Shown here piece by piece: positions 9,740-16,520 of a DNA stretch of 64,000 bases. Within the stretch, counting starts at the first letter, position 1. Each line of letters opens with the position of its first letter. The notes beneath the pieces were generated by a model, which did not search any database, had not been told where the DNA came from, and worked only from the letters and a program-made list of their open reading frames with translations. Origin of the DNA: Rheinheimera texasensis DSM 17496 (GTDB lineage Bacteria; Pseudomonadota; Gammaproteobacteria; Enterobacterales; Alteromonadaceae); assembly GCF_000711985.1 (NCBI RefSeq), contig NZ_JONU01000007.1:1116001-1180000 (forward strand), written 5' to 3'. The position numbers were made by a program, and so were the translations under genes.

Positions 9740-11101
9740 TTAAATCACTTTTGAATAACTCTGTTGCTGCGCTACTAGATAGGCGTCAAAAGCCGCTGCA
9801 ATGATCCGCACCCATGGCCGGCCGCGCTCTGTTACTTCCAGCTTATCGCCCTGCCAGCGCACCAAGTCGTCTTCGAAGCATGGCTGCAGCTGCGCCAGCG
9901 ACGCAGCGAAATAATCCTGAAAATTTATCTGCCAGTACTGCGCCAGCGCTTTGGTATCCAGCACAAAATTACACATAATGCGGGCGATTAAGTCAGCGCG
10001 GATTTGGTCGTCGCGGCTTAAGGTCAGGCCTTTATCGATGGCGAGACTGTGCTGTTGCTCCAGCGCCTGATAATAGTGCTTCAGCTCTTTTTGTTGTTGC
10101 CAGATCAAATTGCCGACCTGACTGATGGCTGACACGCCAAGCCCGAGCAAGGCATCGCAGGCATCCACACTGTAGCCCTGAAAATTGCGGGTCAGCTGTT
10201 GCGCTTGCTGCGCTTTACAGAGTGGATCAGTCGCTTTGGCAAAATGGTCCATACCAATAGCGACAAAACCGGCCTGTTGCAGTGTTTCCAGCGCCAGTGC
10301 CAGCAGCGCGAGTTTTTCGCTGGCACCGGGTAAAGCTGCATCGGGAATTTTGCGCTGCGCCGCGAAGCGCTCCGGCAGATGCGCGTAGCTGAACAGCGAA
10401 ATCCGATCTGGGTCGAGGCTGATCACCTGCGCTAAAGTCTGACCGAAACTCTCCACCGCCTGATGCGGCAGACCGTAGACCAAATCCAGGTTCACTGAGC
10501 GGAAGTTTAAAGCCCGCGCCGCTTTGACCAGATCCTCCACCATACTGTAAGGCTGCACCCGGTTGATCGCTTGCTGTACCTGCAGGTCAAAATCCTGCAC
10601 GCCAAAGCTGACGCGGCTAAAACCCAGCTCGCGTAATAATGCCAGCTTTTCAACGTCACAACTGCGCGGGTCAATTTCGATACTGAGTTCAGCGTCCGGC
10701 AGAAACTGAAAATGCTGCCGCAGCAGCTGCATCAGGCGACGCAGCTGGGCTTCATCCAGATAAGTTGGCGTGCCGCCGCCAAAGTGCAGCTGATGCACTT
10801 GTTTGGCGGCGCAGGCGTCTTGGTACAAGGCCATTTCAGTGGCGAGTGCGTCGAGATAACGGTCGGCTTTGCTCTGATCGCGGCTGATAACTTTATTGCA
10901 GCCGCAGTAATAACAAAGTTCGCGGCAAAACGGCACATGCAAATACAGGCTCAGTGCCGGACCAGTGTCGTGCAGTGCCTGTAAGGCGCGTTCTGGCGCA
11001 AAACCGCTACGCAGCAACAACGCGGTCGGGTAAGAGGTGTAACGGGGGCCTTTGACGTTATATTTTTTAATCAGGGCTTCGTCCCAAAATGTCGTCATCA
11101 T
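9740..11101 (-). CDS. hemN: Oxygen-independent coproporphyrinogen III oxidase HemN
   Basis: 453-residue radical-SAM enzyme that decarboxylates coproporphyrinogen III to protoporphyrinogen IX when oxygen is scarce. The radical-SAM cluster motif is CRELCYYCGC (about residues 58-67), the CxxxCxxC pattern plus the HemN-specific fourth Cys. The N-terminal segment Y-N-V-K-G-P-R-Y-T-S-Y-P-T is diagnostic of true HemN rather than the HemW-like group, and the length matches E. coli HemN (457). Two tandem ATG codons make the start ambiguous by one residue. Its location near yihI parallels E. coli, although an amidohydrolase and a DUF2489 gene intervene here. No convincing FNR box was found upstream. 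Confidence 0.96.
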   Translation of the reverse strand: MMTTFWDEALIKKYNVKGPRYTSYPTALLLRSGFAPERALQALHDTGPALSLYLHVPFCRELCYYCGCNKVISRDQSKADRYLDALATEMALYQDACAAKQVHQLHFGGGTPTYLDEAQLRRLMQLLRQHFQFLPDAELSIEIDPRSCDVEKLALLRELGFSRVSFGVQDFDLQVQQAINRVQPYSMVEDLVKAARALNFRSVNLDLVYGLPHQAVESFGQTLAQVISLDPDRISLFSYAHLPERFAAQRKIPDAALPGASEKLALLALALETLQQAGFVAIGMDHFAKATDPLCKAQQAQQLTRNFQGYSVDACDALLGLGVSAISQVGNLIWQQQKELKHYYQALEQQHSLAIDKGLTLSRDDQIRADLIARIMCNFVLDTKALAQYWQINFQDYFAASLAQLQPCFEDDLVRWQGDKLEVTERGRPWVRIIAAAFDAYLVAQQQSYSKVI

Positions 11102-11220
11102 ATCGCATCTGCCACAGCGGAAATGGCGTCAGTATAAAGACTGTGTTGAAGTGCATATTGATCCAACACAACAGATTGGACTTTCAATAAGAGGCCAAGC
11201 CTCATAACCCGGGAACAACC

Positions 11221-12501
11221 ATGAACAAAATAACTACTGCAATGCTGCTGGCCGGTTTGTTACCGCTGGCCGGTCAGGCGGCCACTTTGATCCACGCCGG
11301 CACTCTGATCACCGCAGAAGGCGAACAAATTCTGCAAAAACAAACGCTGGTGATCGAAAACGATCAGATCAAAGCCATTGAAGCCGGTTATCGTCAGCCT
11401 GCCGCCACCGACACCCTGATTGATTTATCCAAACAAACGGTATTACCGGGCCTGATGGATATGCATACGCATTTTTCCTATCAGAGCAGCCCGGGCGCCT
11501 ATAGCGAAGGTTTCACGATGAATGAAGCCGACGTGGCACTGCGTGGGGCGACCTATGCCGAAAAGACGCTGCTGGCCGGTTTTACCACAGTAAGGGAATT
11601 AGGCGACAGCCATCTGATTAGTACGGCGCTGCGTAAAGCCATTAACGCCGGTTACACCAAAGGCCCGCGTATTTTCACGGCGGGTAAATCGATTGCCACC
11701 ACCGGTGGCCATGCTGATCCGACCAATGGCGTGGCTTATCTGCGAATGGGTGACCCTGGTCCGGACGATGGGGTCATTAACGGCCCCGATGATGCGCGTA
11801 AAGCCGTGCGGCAACGCTACAAAGAAGGTGCCGACCTGATTAAGATCACCGCGACCGGTGGTGTGCTCAGCGTGGCTAAAAGTGGCATGAACGCCCAGTT
11901 CAGCGACGAAGAACTGGCGGCTATTGTCAGCACGGCGAAAGACTACGGTTTCACGGTTGCCGTGCATGCGCATGGCAAAGAAGGGATGGAGCGGGCGATA
12001 AAAGCCGGTGTCACGTCGATTGAGCACGGCACTTTTATGGACGATAACACCATCAAGCTGATGAAACAGCACGGCACTTATTTTGTGCCGACCATCAGCG
12101 CCGGTAAGTTTGTCGCGGAAAAAGCCAAAGAGCCGGGTTATTTCCCGGAAATGGTGCGGTTAAAAGCCGCCACTATCGGGCCTTTGATTCAGGCCACTTT
12201 TACCAAAGCGCAAAAAGCTGGGGTGAAAATCGCTTTTGGTACTGATGCAGGCGTCGGTATGCACGGCGACAACTGGCGCGAATTTGTTTATATGACTGAA
12301 GGCGGCATGTCGGCGCATCAGGCGATTTTAAGTGCGACTATTGAAGGCGCGCGATTGCTGCAGATGGAGCAAAGCCTCGGTAGCCTGAAAGCCGGCAAAA
12401 TGGCCGATATTATTGCGGTGCCGGGCAACCCGCTGCAGGACATCAGTGTGATGGGCAAAGTTAGTTTTGTGATGAAGGCCGGCAAGGTCTATAAGCAGTA
12501 A
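11221..12501 (+). CDS. Exported metal-dependent amidohydrolase (imidazolonepropionase/prolidase-like)
   Basis: 426-residue amidohydrolase-superfamily enzyme with a signal peptide (about 1-20, ending GQA), so it probably acts in the periplasm. Metal-binding features are D-M-H-T-H in MDMHTHFS (about residues 80-85), a Lys in [11 protein letters not shown] (about 205) that is a candidate bridging ligand, His residues in [10 protein letters not shown] and SIEHGTF (about 246-270) and the catalytic Asp in FGTDAGVG (about 341). The closest recognisable subgroup is the imidazolonepropionase-like hydrolases that includes Sgx9260-type Xaa-Pro/Xaa-Arg dipeptidases; the real substrate is unknown. It is monocistronic with a clear terminator downstream. 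Confidence 0.88.
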   Translation: MNKITTAMLLAGLLPLAGQAATLIHAGTLITAEGEQILQKQTLVIENDQIKAIEAGYRQPAATDTLIDLSKQTVLPGLMDMHTHFSYQSSPGAYSEGFTMNEADVALRGATYAEKTLLAGFTTVRELGDSHLISTALRKAINAGYTKGPRIFTAGKSIATTGGHADPTNGVAYLRMGDPGPDDGVINGPDDARKAVRQRYKEGADLIKITATGGVLSVAKSGMNAQFSDEELAAIVSTAKDYGFTVAVHAHGKEGMERAIKAGVTSIEHGTFMDDNTIKLMKQHGTYFVPTISAGKFVAEKAKEPGYFPEMVRLKAATIGPLIQATFTKAQKAGVKIAFGTDAGVGMHGDNWREFVYMTEGGMSAHQAILSATIEGARLLQMEQSLGSLKAGKMADIIAVPGNPLQDISVMGKVSFVMKAGKVYKQ

Positions 12502-12517
12502 CGGATTGCCGCAACTA

Positions 12518-12541
12518 AAAAGCCGCAGCGATGCGGCTTTT
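12518..12541. terminator. Bidirectional terminator between amidohydrolase and DUF2489 genes
   Basis: Perfect 10-bp stem AAAAGCCGCA/TGCGGCTTTT with a GCGA loop. A-run on one side and T-run on the other allow it to serve both convergent genes. Confidence 0.9.
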
Positions 12542-12559
12542 CGTTTTAGAGAGCAGGTT

Positions 12560-13033
12560 CTAGTGGACCGGTTTTAGAATTTCCAGTAACTGGCGGATAT
12601 CCTGTTTGATCGATGCGGCCAGCTGAATTTCCGTTTGCTGGCGGATGTGATCGAGGTGGCGCAGCTCTTTTTTGTCCAGCGCTTTGCGGGCTTCGTGCGT
12701 CGGCATCGCCTTGACGCAGTCATACATCGCAAATAATCCCGGGTAACGGCAGGCCTGTGCCAGTTCAGGTTGCAGGTTTTCCAGCAATACCCAGATACGC
12801 AAACCTGCTTCGGATAACTCACACTGGTCTTCTAACGTGGCCTGGCCAATCAGCACAATACTGTCCAGCAGATATTGCTGATGTTCAGCCTGTTTACGTT
12901 GTTGCTCAGCCTGCGCCTGTTGTTGTTGCAGCTTTTGCTTTTGCAGGAGCGACAATAAGCGGCCCAGATAAAAAGCCAAAACGCTGACAATCAACACGCC
13001 CAGCGCAAGCAGTCCCCACCAAATCGCCATCAA
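12560..13033 (-). CDS. DUF2489 family membrane-anchored protein
   Basis: 157-residue protein with one N-terminal membrane helix (about 5-28), a Gln/Lys/Glu-rich coiled coil (about 30-52) and a conserved cytoplasmic domain containing QCELSEAGLRIWVLLENLQ near residues 72-90. This is the DUF2489 family, commonly found next to yihI in Vibrio and Shewanella relatives. Function is unknown. It starts one base after the yihI stop codon and is almost certainly cotranscribed with it. Confidence 0.8.
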   Translation of the reverse strand: MMAIWWGLLALGVLIVSVLAFYLGRLLSLLQKQKLQQQQAQAEQQRKQAEHQQYLLDSIVLIGQATLEDQCELSEAGLRIWVLLENLQPELAQACRYPGLFAMYDCVKAMPTHEARKALDKKELRHLDHIRQQTEIQLAASIKQDIRQLLEILKPVH

Positions 13034-13034
13034 G

Positions 13035-13616
13035 TTATTCGCCTAATAAGTCTTTACGCCAGTCGGTACGTTCAAACTGTGCCAGCGGATCTAACTCTTC
13101 AATGTCTTCTGGGGTATCTTGTTCGGCTTCGTCTGACGCTTCTTCATCGTCCAGACCCAACAAGGTCAGTAATTCCGCGTGACGGGCGGTTTTGCTATTG
13201 AAGTATTTCGCATCTTTTCCGGTCAGAATTTCACCGTTTTCGACGCGTTCAACCAATGCCAGCAGTTTCTCATCCTGCTCCAGTGCGGCAAGTTCCTGCT
13301 CGGGCGCTAATGGGGCGATTTTAACTTTGGCCAGCTGCGCTTTGGGCTTTAAGTCGGCCATTTGTTGCAGCAGTTGCTGCTCAGTCTCATTGCCGTGCAG
13401 AGCGATAGGCTTTTTGCTGCCATGGCGCGGGTCTTTGTTGGTCTGACCGCTGTGCTGTGGTTTTTCTTGCACAGGTGCATTGCGGCTGCCGGATTTTAAC
13501 CCAGCGCCTTTTTTCTTGGTCTCGACCGGGCGCTCGCGCGATTGCCGCGCTTCGGCTGCAGGTTTATGGCGGCTGCCGATCGGGCCTGTTGTGCGGGACT
13601 TTTTGATGCGTGTCAT
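13035..13616 (-). CDS. yihI: YihI, activator of the ribosome-assembly GTPase Der
   Basis: 193-residue protein related to E. coli YihI, which stimulates the GTPase Der (EngA) and so affects late 50S ribosome maturation. The N-terminal half (about 1-90) is highly basic and low complexity, with the RIKKSRTTGPIG start typical of the family. The C-terminal half is acidic and helical, with LEQDEKLLALVERVENGE (about 111-128) and a conserved LDPLAQFERTDWRKDLLGE end. Gene order with hemN and the CsrB/C-like RNA resembles E. coli. It forms an operon with the DUF2489 gene downstream. Confidence 0.9.
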   Translation of the reverse strand: MTRIKKSRTTGPIGSRHKPAAEARQSRERPVETKKKGAGLKSGSRNAPVQEKPQHSGQTNKDPRHGSKKPIALHGNETEQQLLQQMADLKPKAQLAKVKIAPLAPEQELAALEQDEKLLALVERVENGEILTGKDAKYFNSKTARHAELLTLLGLDDEEASDEAEQDTPEDIEELDPLAQFERTDWRKDLLGE

Positions 13617-13719
13617 GGTCTGTACCTGTAGAAAAGGGCGCGTATTTTAACCAGATTTTGCCGGAAAGCCCAAGGCTTTCTCCGCAACAGTCGATTGAAG
13701 TGCGCAATGGAGCGCGTAG

Positions 13720-14016
13720 AAAAACAAAACGGCGATAACCTGAAGCCATCGCCGTCTGAAAGTTTGTGCAAGCAGCACTGAATTTTGTTATGTCATCCTA
13801 ACTGTGGCAGACACCCTGTCTGAGCAGTTTCCGTATATTGTTGCGTCGCTTCCGTGCAGAAATTGTTATTCGCGATCGTCCTAATACTTTTTTCGTCTTC
13901 CGTGGAGCTTGCGTTAATAACGCCGACATCAGTGACGATGTCCTTCCAAATGTACTAAAGCACTGCTGCTTTCCATGCAAAACTTCCGTTTTGTCGAGTT
14001 GTTACTAAAAGTAACG
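13720..14016 (-). ncRNA. CsrB/CsrC-type RNA that sequesters CsrA (predicted)
   Basis: An intergenic minus-strand unit of about 297 nt. It contains nine GGA triplets (complement of TCC at 13796, 13830, 13851, 13879, 13899, 13941, 13945, 13972 and 13985), four within ACGGAA, others as AGGA, AAGGA or ATGGA. Several lie in or beside short hairpins, such as AGACAGGGTGTCT. It ends in a stem ACGGCGAT/ATCGCCGT followed on the minus strand by TTTTGTTTTT. Upstream are a plausible promoter (14023-14050) and a GacA/UvrY-like box (14185-14202). In E. coli CsrC lies between yihA (engB) and yihI; here the unit sits next to yihI, with cytochrome c4 inserted before engB. The 5' end is estimated. Confidence 0.72.
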
Positions 14017-14022
14017 GGGTTT

Positions 14023-14050
14023 AATTTACTCTGATTGGCCGGAATGGCAA
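14023..14050 (-). promoter_or_regulatory. Predicted promoter of the CsrB/C-like RNA
   Basis: On the minus strand, TTGCCA (complement of 14045-14050) lies 16 bp before TAAATT (complement of 14023-14028). This places the RNA start near 14016, just before a GTTACT-TTT-AGTAAC hairpin. The match to sigma70 consensus is 5/6 and 4/6. Confidence 0.5.
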
Positions 14051-14184
14051 TACTATGATTAAAAAAAAATCAGAAAAAAAATGAACCAAAAATTAATGTC
14101 AAATAAATTCAGTTATTTGCCGGATTAAATACGACAAAGAGTCGGTTATTGCTGATTTGTTTTGGGTTTATTTCGCACGCAGCT

Positions 14185-14202
14185 TGTGAGACATATCTCA
14201 CA
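14185..14202. promoter_or_regulatory. GacA/UvrY-type box upstream of the CsrB/C-like RNA
   Basis: TGTGAG-N6-CTCACA, an 18-bp inverted repeat extended by one pair to TTGTGAG/CTCACAA. The known GacA/UvrY consensus is TGTAAG-N6-CTTACA, and E. coli sites start TGTGAG. The centre is about 178 bp upstream of the predicted RNA start, comparable with the far-upstream placement known for csrB/rsmZ promoters. The spacer is two bases too long for a CRP site. Confidence 0.6.
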
Positions 14203-14221
14203 AATCCAAATGGTGGAAAAT

Positions 14222-14250
14222 AAAAAAACCGGAGCGGAGTCCGGTTTTTT
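14222..14250. terminator. Terminator of the cytochrome c4 gene
   Basis: CCGGA-GCGGAG-TCCGG stem-loop flanked by A7 and T6, active on either strand. It lies 18 bases past the stop codon of the minus-strand cytochrome gene. Confidence 0.9.
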
Positions 14251-14267
14251 CCTGATGCTGACTGGGA

Positions 14268-14894
14268 TTAGTGTAAACCGCCCAGATATTTTGACAGCAC
14301 TTCGATGTCTTTATCTGTCAGCTTGTGTGCGGTATCACGCATCATACCATTGAGGTCATTGGCGCGGGTGCCGGCACGGAAGGCTTCCAGCTGCGTTTTA
14401 ATATAAGCGGCATGCTGGAACGAAATTTTCGGGAAACCTGCCAGGCTGTGACCAACACCACGTGGACCGTGGCAGGCAATACAAGCTGGAATACCACGTT
14501 GCATATCACCGGCGCGGAATAATTTTTGGCCCGCTTCCACCACGTCTTCCGGCGTGGTGCCAGATTTCATGGTCTGTGAAGCAAAATACGCGGATAAATC
14601 TTTCATATCTTCGTCAGACAACGCTGCGACCATACCAGCCATGACCGCATTGCTACGACCTTCTTTCCCGCCTGTCGCTGCGCCTTGTTTGAAGTCTTTT
14701 AACTGCTTATAGATATAACCGGCATGTTGCCCGGCGATCTTTGGATACATATCAGTTGGGCTGTTACCATCTGGTCCGTGACAGGCTGCACAGGTGGCAG
14801 ATTTCGCTTTACCTGCTTCAACATTGCCCTCAACCGCAGCTGCCTGACCGGCCAGCCCTAATAAAAGCATGAATGGAATTGCTATTTTTCTCAT
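14268..14894 (-). CDS. Diheme cytochrome c4
   Basis: 208-residue periplasmic diheme cytochrome that carries electrons toward terminal oxidases. A signal peptide (about 1-20, ending GQAAA) is followed by two homologous c-type domains with heme sites CAACH (about residue 35) and CIACH (about 135). Methionine ligands are probable in the DMYPKIAGQH-type and AGFPKI segments. The ATG chosen gives the standard MRKIAIPFMLLLG signal peptide; an upstream in-frame ATG at 14936 would add 14 residues that do not look like a leader. Cytochrome c4 beside engB is common in Pseudomonas, Vibrio and Shewanella. It is divergent from engB. Confidence 0.93.
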   Translation of the reverse strand: MRKIAIPFMLLLGLAGQAAAVEGNVEAGKAKSATCAACHGPDGNSPTDMYPKIAGQHAGYIYKQLKDFKQGAATGGKEGRSNAVMAGMVAALSDEDMKDLSAYFASQTMKSGTTPEDVVEAGQKLFRAGDMQRGIPACIACHGPRGVGHSLAGFPKISFQHAAYIKTQLEAFRAGTRANDLNGMMRDTAHKLTDKDIEVLSKYLGGLH

Positions 14895-15066
14895 GTTTAA
14901 TTGTCTCTGTTCTGCGTGACCCTGCCCAACTTGCAACAGGCTTAGAAGATAATAACCCTATTTTTTATGCCTATTTTACACGAAACCTGCTGATAGAAAA
15001 TCCCAATACTTATGCAGATTATTGATTTCCGCTAAACTATAGCCAAATTTGAGTCCGGAGTATGAC

Positions 15067-15699
15067 GTGTACAAAGCAATATTTAACTACCAGCAAACGA
15101 GATTTCTGACCAGCGCCCCCGATATCCGGGCTTTGCCGGATGATTCTGGCATTGAAGTGGCGTTCGCCGGACGCTCAAATGCCGGCAAGTCCAGTGCACT
15201 GAATACGCTGACCCGGCAAAATAGTTTAGCCCGCACCAGTAAAACGCCGGGCCGCACCCAGTTGATCAACACTTTTCATCTTACTGAAAACAAAAGACTG
15301 ATCGATTTACCAGGCTATGGTTTTGCTAAAGTGCCGCTGGAAGTCAAAGAAAAGTGGCAAAAGTCGCTCAGTGAATATCTGATGAAGCGTCAAAGCCTGA
15401 AAGGCATCGTCGTGCTGATGGATATCCGCCATCCACTGAAAGATTTGGATCAGCAACTGGTGCATTGGGCGGTTCAATCCGGCTTGTCGGTGCTCATTCT
15501 GCTGACCAAAGCAGATAAACTAAGCCCCGGTCCTCGCAAAAAGACCGTGCTGGAAGTGCGCGAAGCGTCTTTGGCCTTTATGGGGGATGTGACTGTCGAA
15601 GCATTCAGCTCATTAAACAAAATTGGTTTGGCTGAGCTGGAGCAAGTGCTGGATCGGTGGTTTAGCGGAGAAACCACCAGGGTTACCGACGCAGAATAA
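15067..15699 (+). CDS. engB: Ribosome-biogenesis GTPase EngB (YihA/YsxC)
   Basis: 210-residue essential GTPase needed for maturation of the 50S ribosomal subunit. G motifs are visible in order: G1 [10 protein letters not shown]2 in [12 protein letters not shown]3 DLPGYG and G4 LTKADKL, with a G5-like EAFSSLNK near residue 180. The preferred start is GTG at 15067, with GGAG six bases upstream and the N-terminus [13 protein letters not shown] aligning with homologues. A TTG at 15049 would add six residues. It is followed by a modest terminator at 15721. Gene order with polA and spf matches E. coli. Confidence 0.95.
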   Translation: MYKAIFNYQQTRFLTSAPDIRALPDDSGIEVAFAGRSNAGKSSALNTLTRQNSLARTSKTPGRTQLINTFHLTENKRLIDLPGYGFAKVPLEVKEKWQKSLSEYLMKRQSLKGIVVLMDIRHPLKDLDQQLVHWAVQSGLSVLILLTKADKLSPGPRKKTVLEVREASLAFMGDVTVEAFSSLNKIGLAELEQVLDRWFSGETTRVTDAE

Positions 15700-15720
15700 A
15701 TGCCACTACTCTGGTTGCGG

Positions 15721-15751
15721 CAGGACCCGGTAAGTCGCCAGGTCCTGTTTT
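15721..15751 (+). terminator. Likely engB terminator
   Basis: CAGGACC/GGTCCTG stem with a 13-base loop followed by TTTT, 21 bases after the engB stop. The stem is moderate, so the call is tentative. Confidence 0.6.
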
Positions 15752-15819
15752 CAATTTAAGCCCTGTTCAAATCCATTCATCGATACACAGCGGTGTCACC
15801 TTTGCCGCATGCGAAGCCC

Positions 15820-15919
15820 CAAAAAGAAAAAACCGGCAGTTCAGAGAACTGCCGGCATAGCAAACGGGGAGAAGCTATTCAATAAATTTCAAATCAACAG
15901 GGTGTCTTACGAAGAAGAC
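15820..15919 (-). ncRNA. Candidate new small RNA downstream of Spot 42
   Basis: On the minus strand a perfect TATAAT (complement of 15926-15931) is followed by about 60 nt of non-coding sequence. It then has a 10-bp perfect stem CCGGCAGTTC/GAACTGCCGG (15833-15855, 3-base loop) and the T-tract TTTTTTCTTTTT. A small hairpin GTCTT-CTTCGT-AAGAC lies near the predicted 5' end. The hairpin has a T-run only on the minus strand, so it does not terminate engB. It lies after the Spot 42 terminator, so it appears to be its own transcription unit of about 100 nt. It contains no convincing open reading frame. I recognise no known RNA family. Confidence 0.55.
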
Positions 15920-15925
15920 AGGGCC

Positions 15926-15953
15926 ATTATACAGCAATTTTTGTATGTTTGAA
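15926..15953 (-). promoter_or_regulatory. Predicted promoter of the candidate small RNA
   Basis: Consensus TATAAT as complement of 15926-15931. A weak -35 TTCAAA is the complement of 15948-15953 with 16-bp spacing. Start predicted near 15919. Confidence 0.5.
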
Positions 15954-15994
15954 GTATTTGCTCTAAAAAATCTAATTAATTTTCAGAAAAAGAC

Positions 15995-16112
15995 AAAAAA
16001 AAACGCCCCACTGCAAGCAGTGGGGCGGCTAAATAAGCCTACTTTCTATGTAGAATCAACGACTAACGTCTGAAACTACTGAAAGATAGAACATCTTACC
16101 TCTGTACCCTAC
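15995..16112 (-). ncRNA. spf: Spot 42 small RNA
   Basis: Minus-strand RNA of about 118 nt. Its first 34 nt, beginning GTAGGGTACAGAGG and continuing through AAGATGTTCTATCTTTCAG, are identical to my memory of E. coli Spot 42, and so is the TTTAGCCGCCCCA block before the terminator. The end is a CGCCCCACTGC/GCAGTGGGGCG stem followed by nine T. E. coli Spot 42 is 109 nt, an Hfq-dependent repressor of galK and many catabolic genes, itself repressed by cAMP-CRP. The position, downstream of polA on the same strand with engB convergent, is the same as in E. coli. The middle region differs from E. coli, so targets may differ. Confidence 0.95.
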
Positions 16113-16119
16113 GTTTTCG

Positions 16120-16147
16120 ATTTTACGCATCGCGGATTAAAAAGCAA
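16120..16147 (-). promoter_or_regulatory. Predicted Spot 42 promoter
   Basis: -10 TAAAAT (complement of 16120-16125) lies seven bases before the RNA start. A -35-like TTGCTT (complement of 16142-16147) is 16 bp further upstream. No TGTGA-N6-TCACA CRP site is visible nearby, unlike E. coli. Confidence 0.6.
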
Positions 16148-16155
16148 GCTGTTTA

Positions 16156-16216
16156 CGTAATAAAACTACAATTTTTGTTGTTTTTTTCGCCTTGATGAGG
16201 AATTTCGTAATAAAAC
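16156..16216. repeat. Paired 11-bp direct repeat upstream of Spot 42
   Basis: CGTAATAAAAC occurs at 16156-16166 and again at 16206-16216, exactly 50 bp apart. Similar flanks follow (ACTACAATTTTTGT and ACAACCTTTTGT). Relative to the Spot 42 start they are centred near -49 and -99, on the same face of the helix. They may be regulator sites; none is recognised. Confidence 0.5.
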
Positions 16217-16335
16217 AACCTTTTGTCGTAAAAATGTCTGAGTAGCACAACAGAGTATGGTGAAAATCTGGCTGACCGCAGCAGAACTAGCAGTGCACTT
16301 GGTAGTACTTTCGATTGTGACCCAATGAAAAAGGT

Positions 16336-16362
16336 AAAAAAAACCCCGGCAAATTGCCAGGG
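16336..16362 (-). terminator. polA terminator
   Basis: On the minus strand, CCCTGGC/GCCGGGG stem with an AATTT loop followed by eight T, about 160 bases after the polA stop codon. Confidence 0.85.
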
Positions 16363-16520
16363 CTAAATGGGTGTCGTACCAGGAACGGGACATGTTCACA
16401 GTTACTCTGAGTCATCATCCCGAGGAAAGTTCAGCAGCTCTCTGAAATATTTCAAAAATTTCAAAGCCTGCGATTACCCTGCCTATCGCTGTTACTGTTG
16501 TGTGAAACGTTATAGGTGCG

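Noticed and set aside
11140-11180. FNR box upstream of hemN
   Set aside because: TTGAT is present but the second half-site does not match ATCAA at the right spacing.
13798-13980. 60-residue basic open frame on the minus strand
   Set aside because: It lies wholly inside the CsrB/C-like RNA, has no ribosome binding site of note, and its Arg/Lys bias follows from the repeated GGA triplets.
14185-14202. CRP site reading of TGTGAG-N6-CTCACA
   Set aside because: TGTGA and TCACA are separated by eight bases rather than six; the 18-bp geometry fits a GacA/UvrY box better.
16166-16399. 77-residue minus-strand frame over the polA terminator
   Set aside because: It crosses the terminator and the Spot 42 upstream repeat and has Ser/Lys-rich low-complexity sequence.
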